A DNA stretch of 64,000 bases, from NCBI GenBank assembly GCA_026129095.1, contig JAHCIT010000004.1, positions 270,850 through 334,849 on the forward strand, read 5' to 3'. Below, piece by piece: positions 1 through 7,475 of this stretch. The translations under genes were made by a program, and so were the position numbers. The number at the start of each line of letters is the position of its first letter. Positions within the stretch are counted from its first letter, which is position 1. Under the pieces are notes generated by a model, which was given only the letters and a program-made list of their open reading frames with translations, ran no database searches and was not told where the DNA came from. This DNA is from Deltaproteobacteria bacterium. Lineage in GTDB: Bacteria > JAGRBM01 > JAHCIT01.

Positions 1-804
1 AAAGCAGTTCTCGAACTTCTCCGCATGCTGCCGGTTCAGGGCCGCCTGGAGCTCATCGGCGGTCAGAAGCCCCAGTTCCACCAGCACGTCGCCGTGGCGC
101 TTCTTCCGCTGCTTGGAAATGAGCCGCGTGTCGTCGCACTGGGTCTGGGTGATCTTTCCCTCGGCGACCAGCAGCCGTCCCAGCACCTCACTGAGCAGGT
201 TCGACTGGATACCGGTCAGGGCACCATGGACGAAACCAAATGTTTTCCTGACCTTCGCCTTGATGGCTGTCAGCGTTCCGGTGCGCTTTTCGGTAACAAT
301 CGAACCGATCACTTCGGCGAACGGTGTTTCGGCGAAGGTTCCCTGATACCCACCCCCCGCAGCCTCTGACTGTAATCCCGCGCCTCCGGCCTCTTCCCCT
401 TCATCATCCACCCCGGAGTCAACCTCTCCTGCGTGGAAAAGGATACGGTCCCGCAGCAGCCCCAGGTTGAGCGGCTTGGTCAGAAAATCATTGGCGCCGT
501 ATTTCTGCCGGGCCTCGTTCTGGACCTGGGAGGATTTGTACACCGCGCTCATCAGGATGATCGGCAGCTTCAAACCATCGGCCTGCTTGCGGATCGCCTG
601 GCAAAGCTCGAAGCCCGTCATTTTCGGCAGCAGCACATCCGACAGGATCAGGTCCGGCCGGTCCGTCTCAAAAAACTTGAGCCCTTCCAGTCCGTTTGTG
701 GCAAAAACGATCCTGAGCGGCAGGTCCTGCAGCCCTTCCGATATGAAACTTCGCACCAGCTTGTCATCCTCGACGACAAGCAATTTTTTCGTGGAGTCGC
801 CCAC
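1..804 (-). CDS. Response regulator: receiver plus PATAN (DUF4388) domain, 3' end cut by window edge
   Basis: The frame is open to base 1, so the C terminus lies outside the window (268 residues visible). Residues 1-120 are a CheY-like receiver: acidic pair D13-D14, phospho-acceptor D56 in LSDVLLP, S86 in LMSAV and K110 in LTKPL. An acidic, Gly-rich linker (about 125-152) leads to a second domain from about residue 155 (GTFAETPFAEVIGS) that resembles DUF4388/PATAN, a domain frequent in deltaproteobacterial regulators of motility and polarity. I chose the GTG at 804 because the receiver begins directly behind it and no ATG is in frame nearby; a GTG at 825 is the alternative. No DNA-binding domain is visible, so output is probably protein-protein. 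No partner kinase is adjacent; the kinase at 8792-10177 is only a positional candidate. Confidence 0.85.
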   Translation of the reverse strand, partial: MGDSTKKLLVVEDDKLVRSFISEGLQDLPLRIVFATNGLEGLKFFETDRPDLILSDVLLPKMTGFELCQAIRKQADGLKLPIILMSAVYKSSQVQNEARQKYGANDFLTKPLNLGLLRDRILFHAGEVDSGVDDEGEEAGGAGLQSEAAGGGYQGTFAETPFAEVIGSIVTEKRTGTLTAIKAKVRKTFGFVHGALTGIQSNLLSEVLGRLLVAEGKITQTQCDDTRLISKQRKKRHGDVLVELGLLTADELQAALNRQHAEKFENCF

Positions 805-868
805 CCTGGCCCGGTTCCCTCGCACCCACGCGCCCGCAAGGCACGCAGCATTCAGTTCGGTTGCGAAC

Positions 869-898
869 AGTATACGGGTGCACTGAAAATCGAGTCAA
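869..898 (-). promoter_or_regulatory. Sigma70-like promoter of the response regulator
   Basis: On the minus strand a -35 box TTGACT (893-898) and a -10 box TATACT (869-874) are separated by 18 bp. Each matches the sigma70 consensus at five of six positions. Transcription would begin near 860, about 55 nt before the GTG at 804. The rest of the 805-998 gap shows no gene. Confidence 0.6.
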
Positions 899-998
899 AC
901 TTCGGCGGTGCCCGCCGCAACAAAACAGGATCCGCCAACTTTTGCAGCGCCCCGGTTGTGCCGGCAATCCGATTCAGAGCGGTACGGGCCGGAAAGAA

Positions 999-1415
999 TC
1001 AGTTGGAAATCTCGAACTCTCCGCCATCCTCTTCGCACTGGTCCGTTTCCGAGGAGAAGCTGTCAGCTGATTCGTAGGACCCCAGAAACAGCAGGACACG
1101 GGTCAGCGCGAAATCAACGCCACCGAATCTCCGGTCCTCCGGGATAATGCAGGCGGCCTGGGCCTCTGCCCGGCCGGTACACAGCTCATCCATCAAATAG
1201 GTCCCGCCAAAGGTGGCGCACTCTGCTTCCAAACGGTCATGGGCGGCCGTCCGCTGGCCGTCCTGCAGGGCCGGAAGCACCCGGTACTCAATACAGCGGC
1301 CAGTGACACTGTCCAGGCAGCTTCCTGCCAGTGCAAAACTGGTGTCGGCCCGGTTGCAGCCGGTCGCCGCCATCAGAGCCATCGCTACCGGAACCCATTG
1401 AATACACCTGTTCAT
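999..1415 (-). CDS. Cys-rich lipoprotein, member 1 of a tandem group
   Basis: A 138-residue predicted lipoprotein of unknown function. The N terminus has an Arg, a hydrophobic stretch and a lipobox-like ATGC at residues 17-20. The mature part has paired cysteines and shares a layout with the three lipoproteins upstream on the same strand: an early Gly-x-C and C pair, a central C-x3-GG (CATFGG), a C...C pair and a terminal C-x3-DGG (CEEDGG). I chose the ATG at 1415 because it places the hydrophobic stretch at the N terminus; an in-frame start at 1472 would add 19 residues and overlap the upstream gene. It is the last gene of the minus-strand run that begins with the MBL-fold gene at 5992. Confidence 0.65.
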   Translation of the reverse strand: MNRCIQWVPVAMALMAATGCNRADTSFALAGSCLDSVTGRCIEYRVLPALQDGQRTAAHDRLEAECATFGGTYLMDELCTGRAEAQAACIIPEDRRFGGVDFALTRVLLFLGSYESADSFSSETDQCEEDGGEFEISN

Positions 1416-1446
1416 GCCGGATCCGCTACCCCACTCTCCGATGCAT

Positions 1447-1866
1447 TCAGTGAAACTCCAATACGCCGTCACGGCCGTTACAATCGCTGATTATTTCCGG
1501 GTCGCCGGCCGAATCCCATTGACCGGACATCCAGACGCGCATTCCCGCCAGCCCTGCACTGTCCGGCGGTTCGACGCAGGTGGCATAACGGTCTTCACCG
1601 GGGCACCCGAACAGGGGATTGAAAAGCCCACCAGCCGCAGTGCATTCCGGACCGACTACCGCCATGCAGGCCTGCGTAAGCTCCTTGCGAAGTCCCACAG
1701 CCGAATCAATACCGTCACAAAGCCCTTCCGACTGCTGGATGCAACTGCACCCGATAAGCCCGACGGGGGGCACCGACCTGCCACACCCGGCCAGTGGCAG
1801 GAATCCCACGGCAAAACAGACTGCCAGCAGGTCCATCGCCCGTTTTTTCCCTGTCAGTTGCCTCAA
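1447..1866 (-). CDS. Cys-rich lipoprotein, member 2 of a tandem group
   Basis: A 139-residue predicted lipoprotein without a recognised domain. The signal ends in a good lipobox, LAGC. Ten cysteines follow in the same spacing style as its neighbours: CSC near the N terminus, CTAAGG in the middle and CNGRDG near the end. I prefer the TTG at 1866 to the ATG at 1836: it has GGGGAG seven bases upstream and gives the signal peptide a basic n-region (RQLTGKKR), which the ATG start lacks. It lies 30 bp after member 3 and about 31 bp before member 1. Predicted location is the periplasmic side of the inner or outer membrane. Confidence 0.65.
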   Translation of the reverse strand: MRQLTGKKRAMDLLAVCFAVGFLPLAGCGRSVPPVGLIGCSCIQQSEGLCDGIDSAVGLRKELTQACMAVVGPECTAAGGLFNPLFGCPGEDRYATCVEPPDSAGLAGMRVWMSGQWDSAGDPEIISDCNGRDGVLEFH

Positions 1867-1896
1867 GCGTGACTCCCCGCCGGTGTCCGTATCCGG

Positions 1897-2292
1897 TCAG
1901 GGGTCACAGGACAAATCCGAAGGACCATCGAATGAACCATCCTTGGATTCGCAATCCGCCTGAATGTCACAAATCTGTTCGTCTGTAAGTCCGGGGTCCG
2001 AGTAGAAGCGGGTTTCGGTGATGCCATCGCCGGACTGCTCGCAGGAGGCAATAACCCCTTCATCAGGGCAGCTTTCCAGGGCCGTACCGCCGCCGTCACG
2101 GCAGGCGTCGTCAACCGACTCGATCTCCAGTCCCAGGTTGAACCCCGGCGGAAGATCCAAGCCTCGCAGATCATATTCCCACTGTTCGCAAATGAAGCCG
2201 TTCTCGCAGGCCGTCGTCGCCGACAGGGAGGCCCCGCCTCCGCATCCCGCCAGAACCGCACACAAGACCAGTCCTGTCACCACGTATTGCAT
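1897..2292 (-). CDS. Cys-rich lipoprotein, member 3 of a tandem group
   Basis: A 131-residue predicted lipoprotein of unknown function with signal MQYVVTGLVLCAVLAGC and a standard LAGC lipobox. The mature chain is acidic and Cys-rich. It repeats the family pattern: an early C...C pair, CRDGGG in the middle, a C...C pair, and CESKDG near the C terminus. The signal lacks the usual basic residues after the initiator Met, which is unusual. A 133-bp gap (2293-2425) separates it from member 4 and shows no gene or clear terminator, so the group is probably still one transcript. Confidence 0.65.
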   Translation of the reverse strand: MQYVVTGLVLCAVLAGCGGGASLSATTACENGFICEQWEYDLRGLDLPPGFNLGLEIESVDDACRDGGGTALESCPDEGVIASCEQSGDGITETRFYSDPGLTDEQICDIQADCESKDGSFDGPSDLSCDP

Positions 2293-2425
2293 TCAGCCAT
2301 CCCCGTATCCGGACCGAACATATGGCCCGGTCAAGCGTTCCACTAACCTGGCGTGGCACTGCCGCCCGAATGATGGAAGTCTAGGCGAGCATCAAAGCCG
2401 AGGGAAACCCCCGCCGGAACCATTC

Positions 2426-2917
2426 TCATGGTGTTTCCGCTGACCACATGCCCTTGAGAGGCGCCGCCTGGCATATGCTTCGGGCACCATCCTGGGCGTC
2501 TTCCAGGGTTCCCGTGCCGTCCCAGTACACCGACACCGAAGCCACGAAGTCGAAATGGATGCCCTGCCCTTCATAAATGAATGTCTGGTCCCGCCGCTCG
2601 GGAACCTGGCACCGGCCGATCCGGCCATTTGCCGCCAGAAGTTCCGGACAGTCCAACAGTTCCACCGACAGGGAACCGGTTTCGGAATCGTAAGCCTCGC
2701 CGGTTTCCACACATACTTCTCCCGCCGCCGCCTGCCGGAGCGCTTCTGTCCCCGCAACGGTTTCCACGGCATCGACTGCCACATCCACTTCAACGCAGAT
2801 GGGAACTGTTGCCAGCGGCGCCGAACAGGTTCCGGCCCGCTGCAAGCCGCGCCCGTCACCGCCACAGGCGGTGGCCAGCATCAGGAAAACCGGCGCTACC
2901 TTCCAGAATCTGCCCAA
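2426..2917 (-). CDS. Cys-rich lipoprotein, member 4 of a tandem group
   Basis: A 163-residue predicted lipoprotein with lipobox ATAC after MGRFWKVAPVFLML. It is the longest and most diverged of the four. It keeps the early C...C pair (TCSAPLATVPIC), a central Cys pair and a last Cys followed by a Gly- and Trp-containing tail, but the terminal C-x3-DG is degraded. The start is a TTG with AAGGA eight bases upstream. That ribosome binding site sits in the last codons of the acyl-CoA dehydrogenase gene, four bases away, so the lipoprotein group is very probably co-transcribed with the acyl-CoA genes. Confidence 0.65.
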   Translation of the reverse strand: MGRFWKVAPVFLMLATACGGDGRGLQRAGTCSAPLATVPICVEVDVAVDAVETVAGTEALRQAAAGEVCVETGEAYDSETGSLSVELLDCPELLAANGRIGRCQVPERRDQTFIYEGQGIHFDFVASVSVYWDGTGTLEDAQDGARSICQAAPLKGMWSAETP

Positions 2918-2921
2918 CAGT

Positions 2922-4067
2922 TCAGTCCTTCAGCAGGGACTTGGCGATAATATGACGCTGGATCTCGCTGGTCCCTTCATAGATGCGAAGACCGCGGGCT
3001 TCGCGGAAAATGTGCTCGATCTCGCATTCCTTCATGTAGCCCATGCCACCATGAATCTGGACGCACCGGTCCACGACGCGCCAGAGCGCCTCCGTGCCGT
3101 AAAGCTTGCACATCGAGGCTTCCGTATCGACGTTCTGGCCCTGATCCTTCCGCCAGGCCGTGGCGTAGAGGAACTCCCGGAGCGTGGCGATATCCACCTC
3201 GTTGTCAGCCAGCATGAACTGGACGGCCTGCTTCGTGGCGATCGGCTCGCCGAACTGGATGCGCTGTTTCGCGTAGGCCACGGTCAGTTCCTGCGCCCGC
3301 TGCATGGCCCCAAGCGACCTGGCCGCGATGGAGAGGCGGCCGGCAGCCAGCACCCTGAGGCCGAGCCGGAAACCGCCGCCCACCTGGCCGATGACGTTTT
3401 CCTCAGGCACCCGGCAGTTCTCGAACACGATCTCGCACTGGCGCACCACATCCGAACCCATGCTCGCCATGTGGCGCGTGATGCTCATTCCCGGCGTGTC
3501 GCGTTCGATGGCGAAGGCCGTAATGCCGCCCTTGGCGCGCTTGTTACGGTCAGTCAGCGCGATGATGGTGAAAAATCCGGCGATATCGGCACGGGTGATG
3601 AAGTGCTTGCGGCCATTCAGAACCCAGTGCTTGCCGTCCTTAACCGCAAGTGTCTCGATGGCGGCGGCGTCGCTTCCCGCCGCTGGCTCGGTGATGGCAA
3701 AGGCCGCGATCACCTCGCCACTCGCCAGCCGTGGCAGGTACTTCTTCTTCAGGTAGTCCGATCCTTCATAGACCACCCCCATTCCGCCTATCCCGTTGCT
3801 GCCGGAAATCAGCAGGTTGAAACAGTTATGGGCGAAGGCGAACTGCTCCTGGATCAGCATGTAGGCGAGTGTTCCCAGATTCTGTCCGCCGAACTCCTCG
3901 GGAACCATAATACCGAAATATCCCAGTTCGCGAAGCCGCTGGATCAGTTCCGGGGGAATACTCCTGGTTTCCTCGATCCGCATCGTGTGCGGCATGAGCT
4001 CCTTCTGAACAAACTTTCGGGTCGTGTCGCGGAGCATCTGCATGTCGTCGGACAGTTCGTAGTGCAT
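2922..4067 (-). CDS. Acyl-CoA dehydrogenase
   Basis: FAD-dependent alpha,beta-dehydrogenation of an acyl-CoA thioester in the cytoplasm. The 381-residue length is normal. The N-terminal helical domain is followed by FAITEPAAGSDAAAIET (the flavin/substrate loop) and a C-terminal helical domain ending in IYEGTSEIQR, where the Glu of YEG is the catalytic base of the family. The ATG at 4067 was chosen over the start 16 codons upstream because GAGGA lies eight bases before it and the conserved LSDDMQMLRDTTRKF begins there. It sits between an enoyl-CoA hydratase/isomerase gene and the lipoprotein group, so the product would feed the hydratase. The exact acyl substrate cannot be read from the sequence. 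Confidence 0.9.
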   Translation of the reverse strand: MHYELSDDMQMLRDTTRKFVQKELMPHTMRIEETRSIPPELIQRLRELGYFGIMVPEEFGGQNLGTLAYMLIQEQFAFAHNCFNLLISGSNGIGGMGVVYEGSDYLKKKYLPRLASGEVIAAFAITEPAAGSDAAAIETLAVKDGKHWVLNGRKHFITRADIAGFFTIIALTDRNKRAKGGITAFAIERDTPGMSITRHMASMGSDVVRQCEIVFENCRVPEENVIGQVGGGFRLGLRVLAAGRLSIAARSLGAMQRAQELTVAYAKQRIQFGEPIATKQAVQFMLADNEVDIATLREFLYATAWRKDQGQNVDTEASMCKLYGTEALWRVVDRCVQIHGGMGYMKECEIEHIFREARGLRIYEGTSEIQRHIIAKSLLKD

Positions 4068-4153
4068 GAAAATTCCTCGCGGCCGGTTAATTGACCGGTA
4101 CAACGGCCAAATCAAGAGGAGAACCGGAGCGATTCCGGCCGGCAGGAAACAGC

Positions 4154-4960
4154 CTACTTGCCCTTGAATCCGGGAGGACGCTTTTCGTTGATGGCGCGGA
4201 TCCCCTCACGGGCGTCCTCGCCGTAGGTGGCGATTGTCTGGTGGGCGGCTTCCAGTTCCAGAACGGCCCGCATGGAGCTTTCCAGCGCGAGGTAGACCTG
4301 CCGCTTCACCATCGACAGGGAACCGGTTGGACCCGAAGCGAGCTTTTCTACAAAAGAGGCCGCTTCCTCGTCGAGCTTCTCATCGGGGACAAGGCGGTTC
4401 ACAAGACCAATCGCCTTCGCCTCCTCTGCCATGACCAGCTCGCCGGTATAGTACATCTCCAGCGCCTTCGCATGGCCGACAAGTTTCGGAAGAAGAAACG
4501 AAAGACCCAGGTCCGATGCAAGGCCGATCTTCGTAAACACCGCCCCGAATTTTGCGGTCGTGCTGGCAAGCCGGATGTCGCAGGCGGCGGCGATGCTGAG
4601 GCCGGCTCCGACGCATGCTCCCCGGATCACCGCGACCACGGGCTTCGGGCAGGCAGTGAGGCTGGAGGCGACCCCGCTGATCTCCGTGAGGTAGTTCCAT
4701 CGTCCGGGGACAGGCTGCGAAAGCCGCGCCTCCATGGTCTTGACGTCGCCGCCCGCTGAAAACGCTTTTCCCGCGCCAGTCACCACGAGCACCCGGATGG
4801 CCGGGTCATCCGTGGCCTTGCGGATACCTTCCAGGATCGGCGGGAACTGCGCCGGTCCGAGCGGGTTCAGCTGCGCGGGCCGGTTCAGCCGGATTGTAGC
4901 CACCGGCCCGTCTGTCTCGTAAACCACCGCATCATCGGCTGCCTGTGCAAGGGGAGGCAT
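4154..4960 (-). CDS. Enoyl-CoA hydratase/isomerase family protein (crotonase fold)
   Basis: A 268-residue crotonase-fold protein. It has the oxyanion-hole segment GAGKAFSAGGDVKTM, the second conserved segment RGACVGAGLSIAAACDIRLAS, and FTKIGLASDLGLSFLLPKLVG, where an Asp sits where PaaG-type isomerases carry theirs and the usual hydratase Glu is not obvious. It may therefore be a PaaG-like isomerase rather than a classical hydratase. The ATG at 4960 is preferred, with GGAAGG about 11 bases upstream; a TTG at 4981 would add seven residues. It is followed 86 bp later by the acyl-CoA dehydrogenase on the same strand. Confidence 0.85.
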   Translation of the reverse strand: MPPLAQAADDAVVYETDGPVATIRLNRPAQLNPLGPAQFPPILEGIRKATDDPAIRVLVVTGAGKAFSAGGDVKTMEARLSQPVPGRWNYLTEISGVASSLTACPKPVVAVIRGACVGAGLSIAAACDIRLASTTAKFGAVFTKIGLASDLGLSFLLPKLVGHAKALEMYYTGELVMAEEAKAIGLVNRLVPDEKLDEEAASFVEKLASGPTGSLSMVKRQVYLALESSMRAVLELEAAHQTIATYGEDAREGIRAINEKRPPGFKGK

Positions 4961-4990
4961 AAGTTCTGAACATCCTTCCAAAGTCTTCAG

Positions 4991-5992
4991 TTACATCGGA
5001 ACGTAGTACCGGTCCACGCCCTTGACCATCCTGCAGTCGATGGCGGCTTCGCGGAGCAGAAGGTCAACATAGCAGAACGCCACTGCCAGGGAGGAAATCA
5101 GCCGGTCCGGTCCCGGTTTCCCCGCGATTTCCCACGGGGTCAGTTCCTCGTCGATCAGCCGGGACATGAGGCGCTGGGCACTGCCGCGAAAATGATGGAT
5201 TTCCTCGTCCAGTGCCCCGTCCGGGTTCGATATGGTCCCACCATGGCCGGGGAATACCACCTTTGGACCGAACTCCTTGAGCCGCTCCAGACCGTCCACC
5301 AGTTGCGGGCCGGCGGCCACATGGGAGCCGTTCGCACTTGCAGCCAGCAGCGGAGCCGGGAATACGTCCACGCCTACATTGTCTCCGGCGAATACCTCGC
5401 CACCATCGTCGTGAACGAGCACGATCGCACCGGGATGGTGTCCCGGCGCCTCTTCCACACGGAACGGAACACCCGCAAGGTCCAGCACGTCACCGCCATT
5501 GACCGCGTGAACTGCCGGTCCGGGCAGATCAGCCATCGTACGGCGGCGACGGTAGTCATCCAGTGCTTCGTCGACTCCTCCCTTGCCACCGCCGGGGACT
5601 CCCCACCTGAGCAGTTGCGACCGGAGCTGGCGAATCTCGCTATCCACCGCCTTCTGCACGGAAGGCAGCCATTTCGCATCGTACCGGCTTGTATAAACGG
5701 CAAGTTCCGGGAACCGGGCCTTCAGCACGCCAATGCCCCCCGCATGCTGCGGATGTCCATGCGTGATCACCAGCTTATGCAGGGCTTCCGGCGCCACAGA
5801 GGCCGCCTTGAGCAGCGCCAGTATTGCGGCGGCCGTCTCATCCCCTTCAGGCCCGGCGTCCACGAGCGCGCCTTCGCCGTCCTTCCCGCGGACAAGATGG
5901 ACATTGGTATCCGGGCCAATGCGGAGCCTCCAGACCTCGAATGGCCCCGCATTCCCCTCCCCATGATGGATACACTGGATATCCGCCGGCAT
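4991..5992 (-). CDS. Metallo-beta-lactamase-fold hydrolase with altered metal motif
   Basis: A 333-residue MBL-fold protein, probably a thioesterase or glyoxalase-II-like hydrolase. Motif 1 (LVDAG, D45) is present, as are the later ligands in EAPGHHPGAIVL, FAGDNVG and VFPGHGG. The core HxHxDH motif reads H78-G-H80-P-Q82-H83: the metal-2 Asp is replaced by Gln, encoded by CAG at 5747-5749. The C-terminal 80 residues are helical. I chose the ATG at 5992, preceded by GGGGAG, over the ATG at 6043, which lacks a ribosome binding site and would leave only 26 bp to the divergent SDR gene. It heads a minus-strand run of acyl-CoA genes, which fits a role in CoA-thioester metabolism. Confidence 0.8.
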   Translation of the reverse strand: MPADIQCIHHGEGNAGPFEVWRLRIGPDTNVHLVRGKDGEGALVDAGPEGDETAAAILALLKAASVAPEALHKLVITHGHPQHAGGIGVLKARFPELAVYTSRYDAKWLPSVQKAVDSEIRQLRSQLLRWGVPGGGKGGVDEALDDYRRRRTMADLPGPAVHAVNGGDVLDLAGVPFRVEEAPGHHPGAIVLVHDDGGEVFAGDNVGVDVFPAPLLAASANGSHVAAGPQLVDGLERLKEFGPKVVFPGHGGTISNPDGALDEEIHHFRGSAQRLMSRLIDEELTPWEIAGKPGPDRLISSLAVAFCYVDLLLREAAIDCRMVKGVDRYYVPM

Positions 5993-6069
5993 CGGCTCCC
6001 CGAATACCCCAACTGGACTTTCCCGCCAAGACCTTTTTTGCATGCCACTGGCAAGATACGCTTTTCCGC

Positions 6070-6858
6070 ATGGAACTTGGGATTAGCCGAAAAGTGGCGA
6101 TTGTGACCGGCGCCAGCAAGGGGCTCGGCCGGGCCTGCGCCGAAGCCCTTGCCAGGGAAGGTGCGAGGCTCGTCATCAGCGCCCGCACGGCGCCGGATCT
6201 GGACCGCGTGGCCGGGGAGATCCACGGACGCACGGGGGCCGACATCGCCTATTTCGCGGGCGACATGGGCGATCCTGCTACTGCAGACCGTCTGGTCAGG
6301 TTCACAGCCGAAAAATTCGGAGCAGTCGATATCCTTATCAACAATGCGGGCGGACCTTCGGCCCTTCCATTCAGCGAAACCGATGATGACGGGTACCGGG
6401 TTGCCCTGCAGCGGAACCTGCTTGGCAATATCCGGCTGATCCACGCGGCCATCGGCCCCATGCGGAAACGGAAATGGGGGCGGGTGCTCTCCATCACCTC
6501 ATTCGGCGGCCGGCAGCCGATCCCGAGCATGTACTATTCGAATACCGCCCGCGCTGCGATGCATGGCTTTTCCAAGACCCTCGCCCACGAAACCGCCGCT
6601 GACGGCATTACCGTCAACTGTGTCTGCCCCGGGTACATCCTCACCGACCGTCTCCGGGGGTTCATATCCATGATGGCCGGGCAAACCGGCATGACGCGGG
6701 AGGCCTACGAAGCCCAGACCCTCCGCGACGTGCCCGCCGGGCGCTTCGGTACTCCTGAGGAATTCGCCAACGTCGTGGCTTTCCTCGCCTCCGAGCGGGC
6801 GGGCTACCTGACGGGCAGCCTCATCACCATTGACGGGGGGCTGGTAAAGGGGTTGTGA
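6070..6858 (+). CDS. Short-chain dehydrogenase/reductase family protein, atypical active site
   Basis: A 262-residue Rossmann-fold protein. The nucleotide motif TGASKGLG, the NNAGG motif and the C-terminal GYLTGSLITIDGGL are those of the classical SDR family. The active-site stretch reads SMYYSNTARAAMHGFSKTLA: the Tyr is present but the Lys expected four residues later is replaced by Ala followed by Arg. This SNTARAA form is known from a 3-oxoacyl-reductase-like SDR subgroup with a non-canonical catalytic site. Its substrate is unknown. It is transcribed divergently from the MBL-fold gene and appears monocistronic. Confidence 0.85.
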   Translation: MELGISRKVAIVTGASKGLGRACAEALAREGARLVISARTAPDLDRVAGEIHGRTGADIAYFAGDMGDPATADRLVRFTAEKFGAVDILINNAGGPSALPFSETDDDGYRVALQRNLLGNIRLIHAAIGPMRKRKWGRVLSITSFGGRQPIPSMYYSNTARAAMHGFSKTLAHETAADGITVNCVCPGYILTDRLRGFISMMAGQTGMTREAYEAQTLRDVPAGRFGTPEEFANVVAFLASERAGYLTGSLITIDGGLVKGL

Positions 6859-6965
6859 CGGCCAGACCGCTCATTTCTGCCCAACCTGTCGGTTGTCATA
6901 AAACTCCTGCTAGGCAGACCCTATTATCCAGAATGCGTGCGTGTATGCTTTCCTGAGGTGTTTTT

Positions 6966-7475
6966 ATGACCGAACTCCCTTTGCATCCTGCCATTGTCCA
7001 CATTCCCATCGGCATCGCCCTTGCGCTCCCGGTCGTCGCCGGCGCAGCACTGGCGGGCATCTGGCTCAAGAAGTTCGAACCGAGGACCTGGTACCTGATT
7101 TTGCTCCTCCAGCTCATCCTGCTGGCTGGAGGTGGGCTCTCCATGAATACCGGCGAGGACGAGGAGCACAAGGTGGAGGCGATCGTCGCGGAAGAACTTA
7201 TCGAATCCCATGAAGAGACAGCCAAGCTGTTCATGCTGATATCGGCACTGGGGACTATCGGCAGCCTGGGAGCCATCGTGGCGATGCGGTCGAATGAAAA
7301 GACCGGGCGGTACATCATGGCGGGAACCACCGCCGTGCTGGTTGCGGCTGCTGGCATGGCTCTGGCCACCGGCCACGAGGGCGGCGAGCTGGTATACCGG
7401 CACGGTGCGGCAGGAGCCTACACGGCACCGGCCAGCGCGCCCGCCGGCCAGCCGCGTGGAGAACGGGACGACTAG
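6966..7475 (+). CDS. DUF2231 membrane protein
   Basis: A 169-residue inner-membrane protein of the DUF2231 family; the N terminus LPLHPAIVHIPIGIALALP carries the family's conserved His-Pro and His pair. Four hydrophobic segments are visible (about residues 10-30, 38-58, 82-104 and 115-135), with an acidic loop EDEEHKVEAIVAEELIESHEE between the second and third. The function of the family is not established; the conserved histidines suggest cofactor or metal binding. GAGGTG sits five bases before the ATG. A TATTAT hexamer near 6920 could be a -10 box but no good -35 accompanies it. The stop codon shares CTAG with the stop of the converging dehydrogenase gene. Confidence 0.85.
   Translation: MTELPLHPAIVHIPIGIALALPVVAGAALAGIWLKKFEPRTWYLILLLQLILLAGGGLSMNTGEDEEHKVEAIVAEELIESHEETAKLFMLISALGTIGSLGAIVAMRSNEKTGRYIMAGTTAVLVAAAGMALATGHEGGELVYRHGAAGAYTAPASAPAGQPRGERDD

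Noticed and set aside
2799-4094. 431-codon open frame on the plus strand
   Set aside because: It is antisense to the acyl-CoA dehydrogenase gene, which has full family motifs. The frame is open because of GC-rich codon bias and has no protein-like features.
5192-6106. 304-codon plus-strand frame
   Set aside because: It is antisense to the MBL-fold gene and has a composition without domains.
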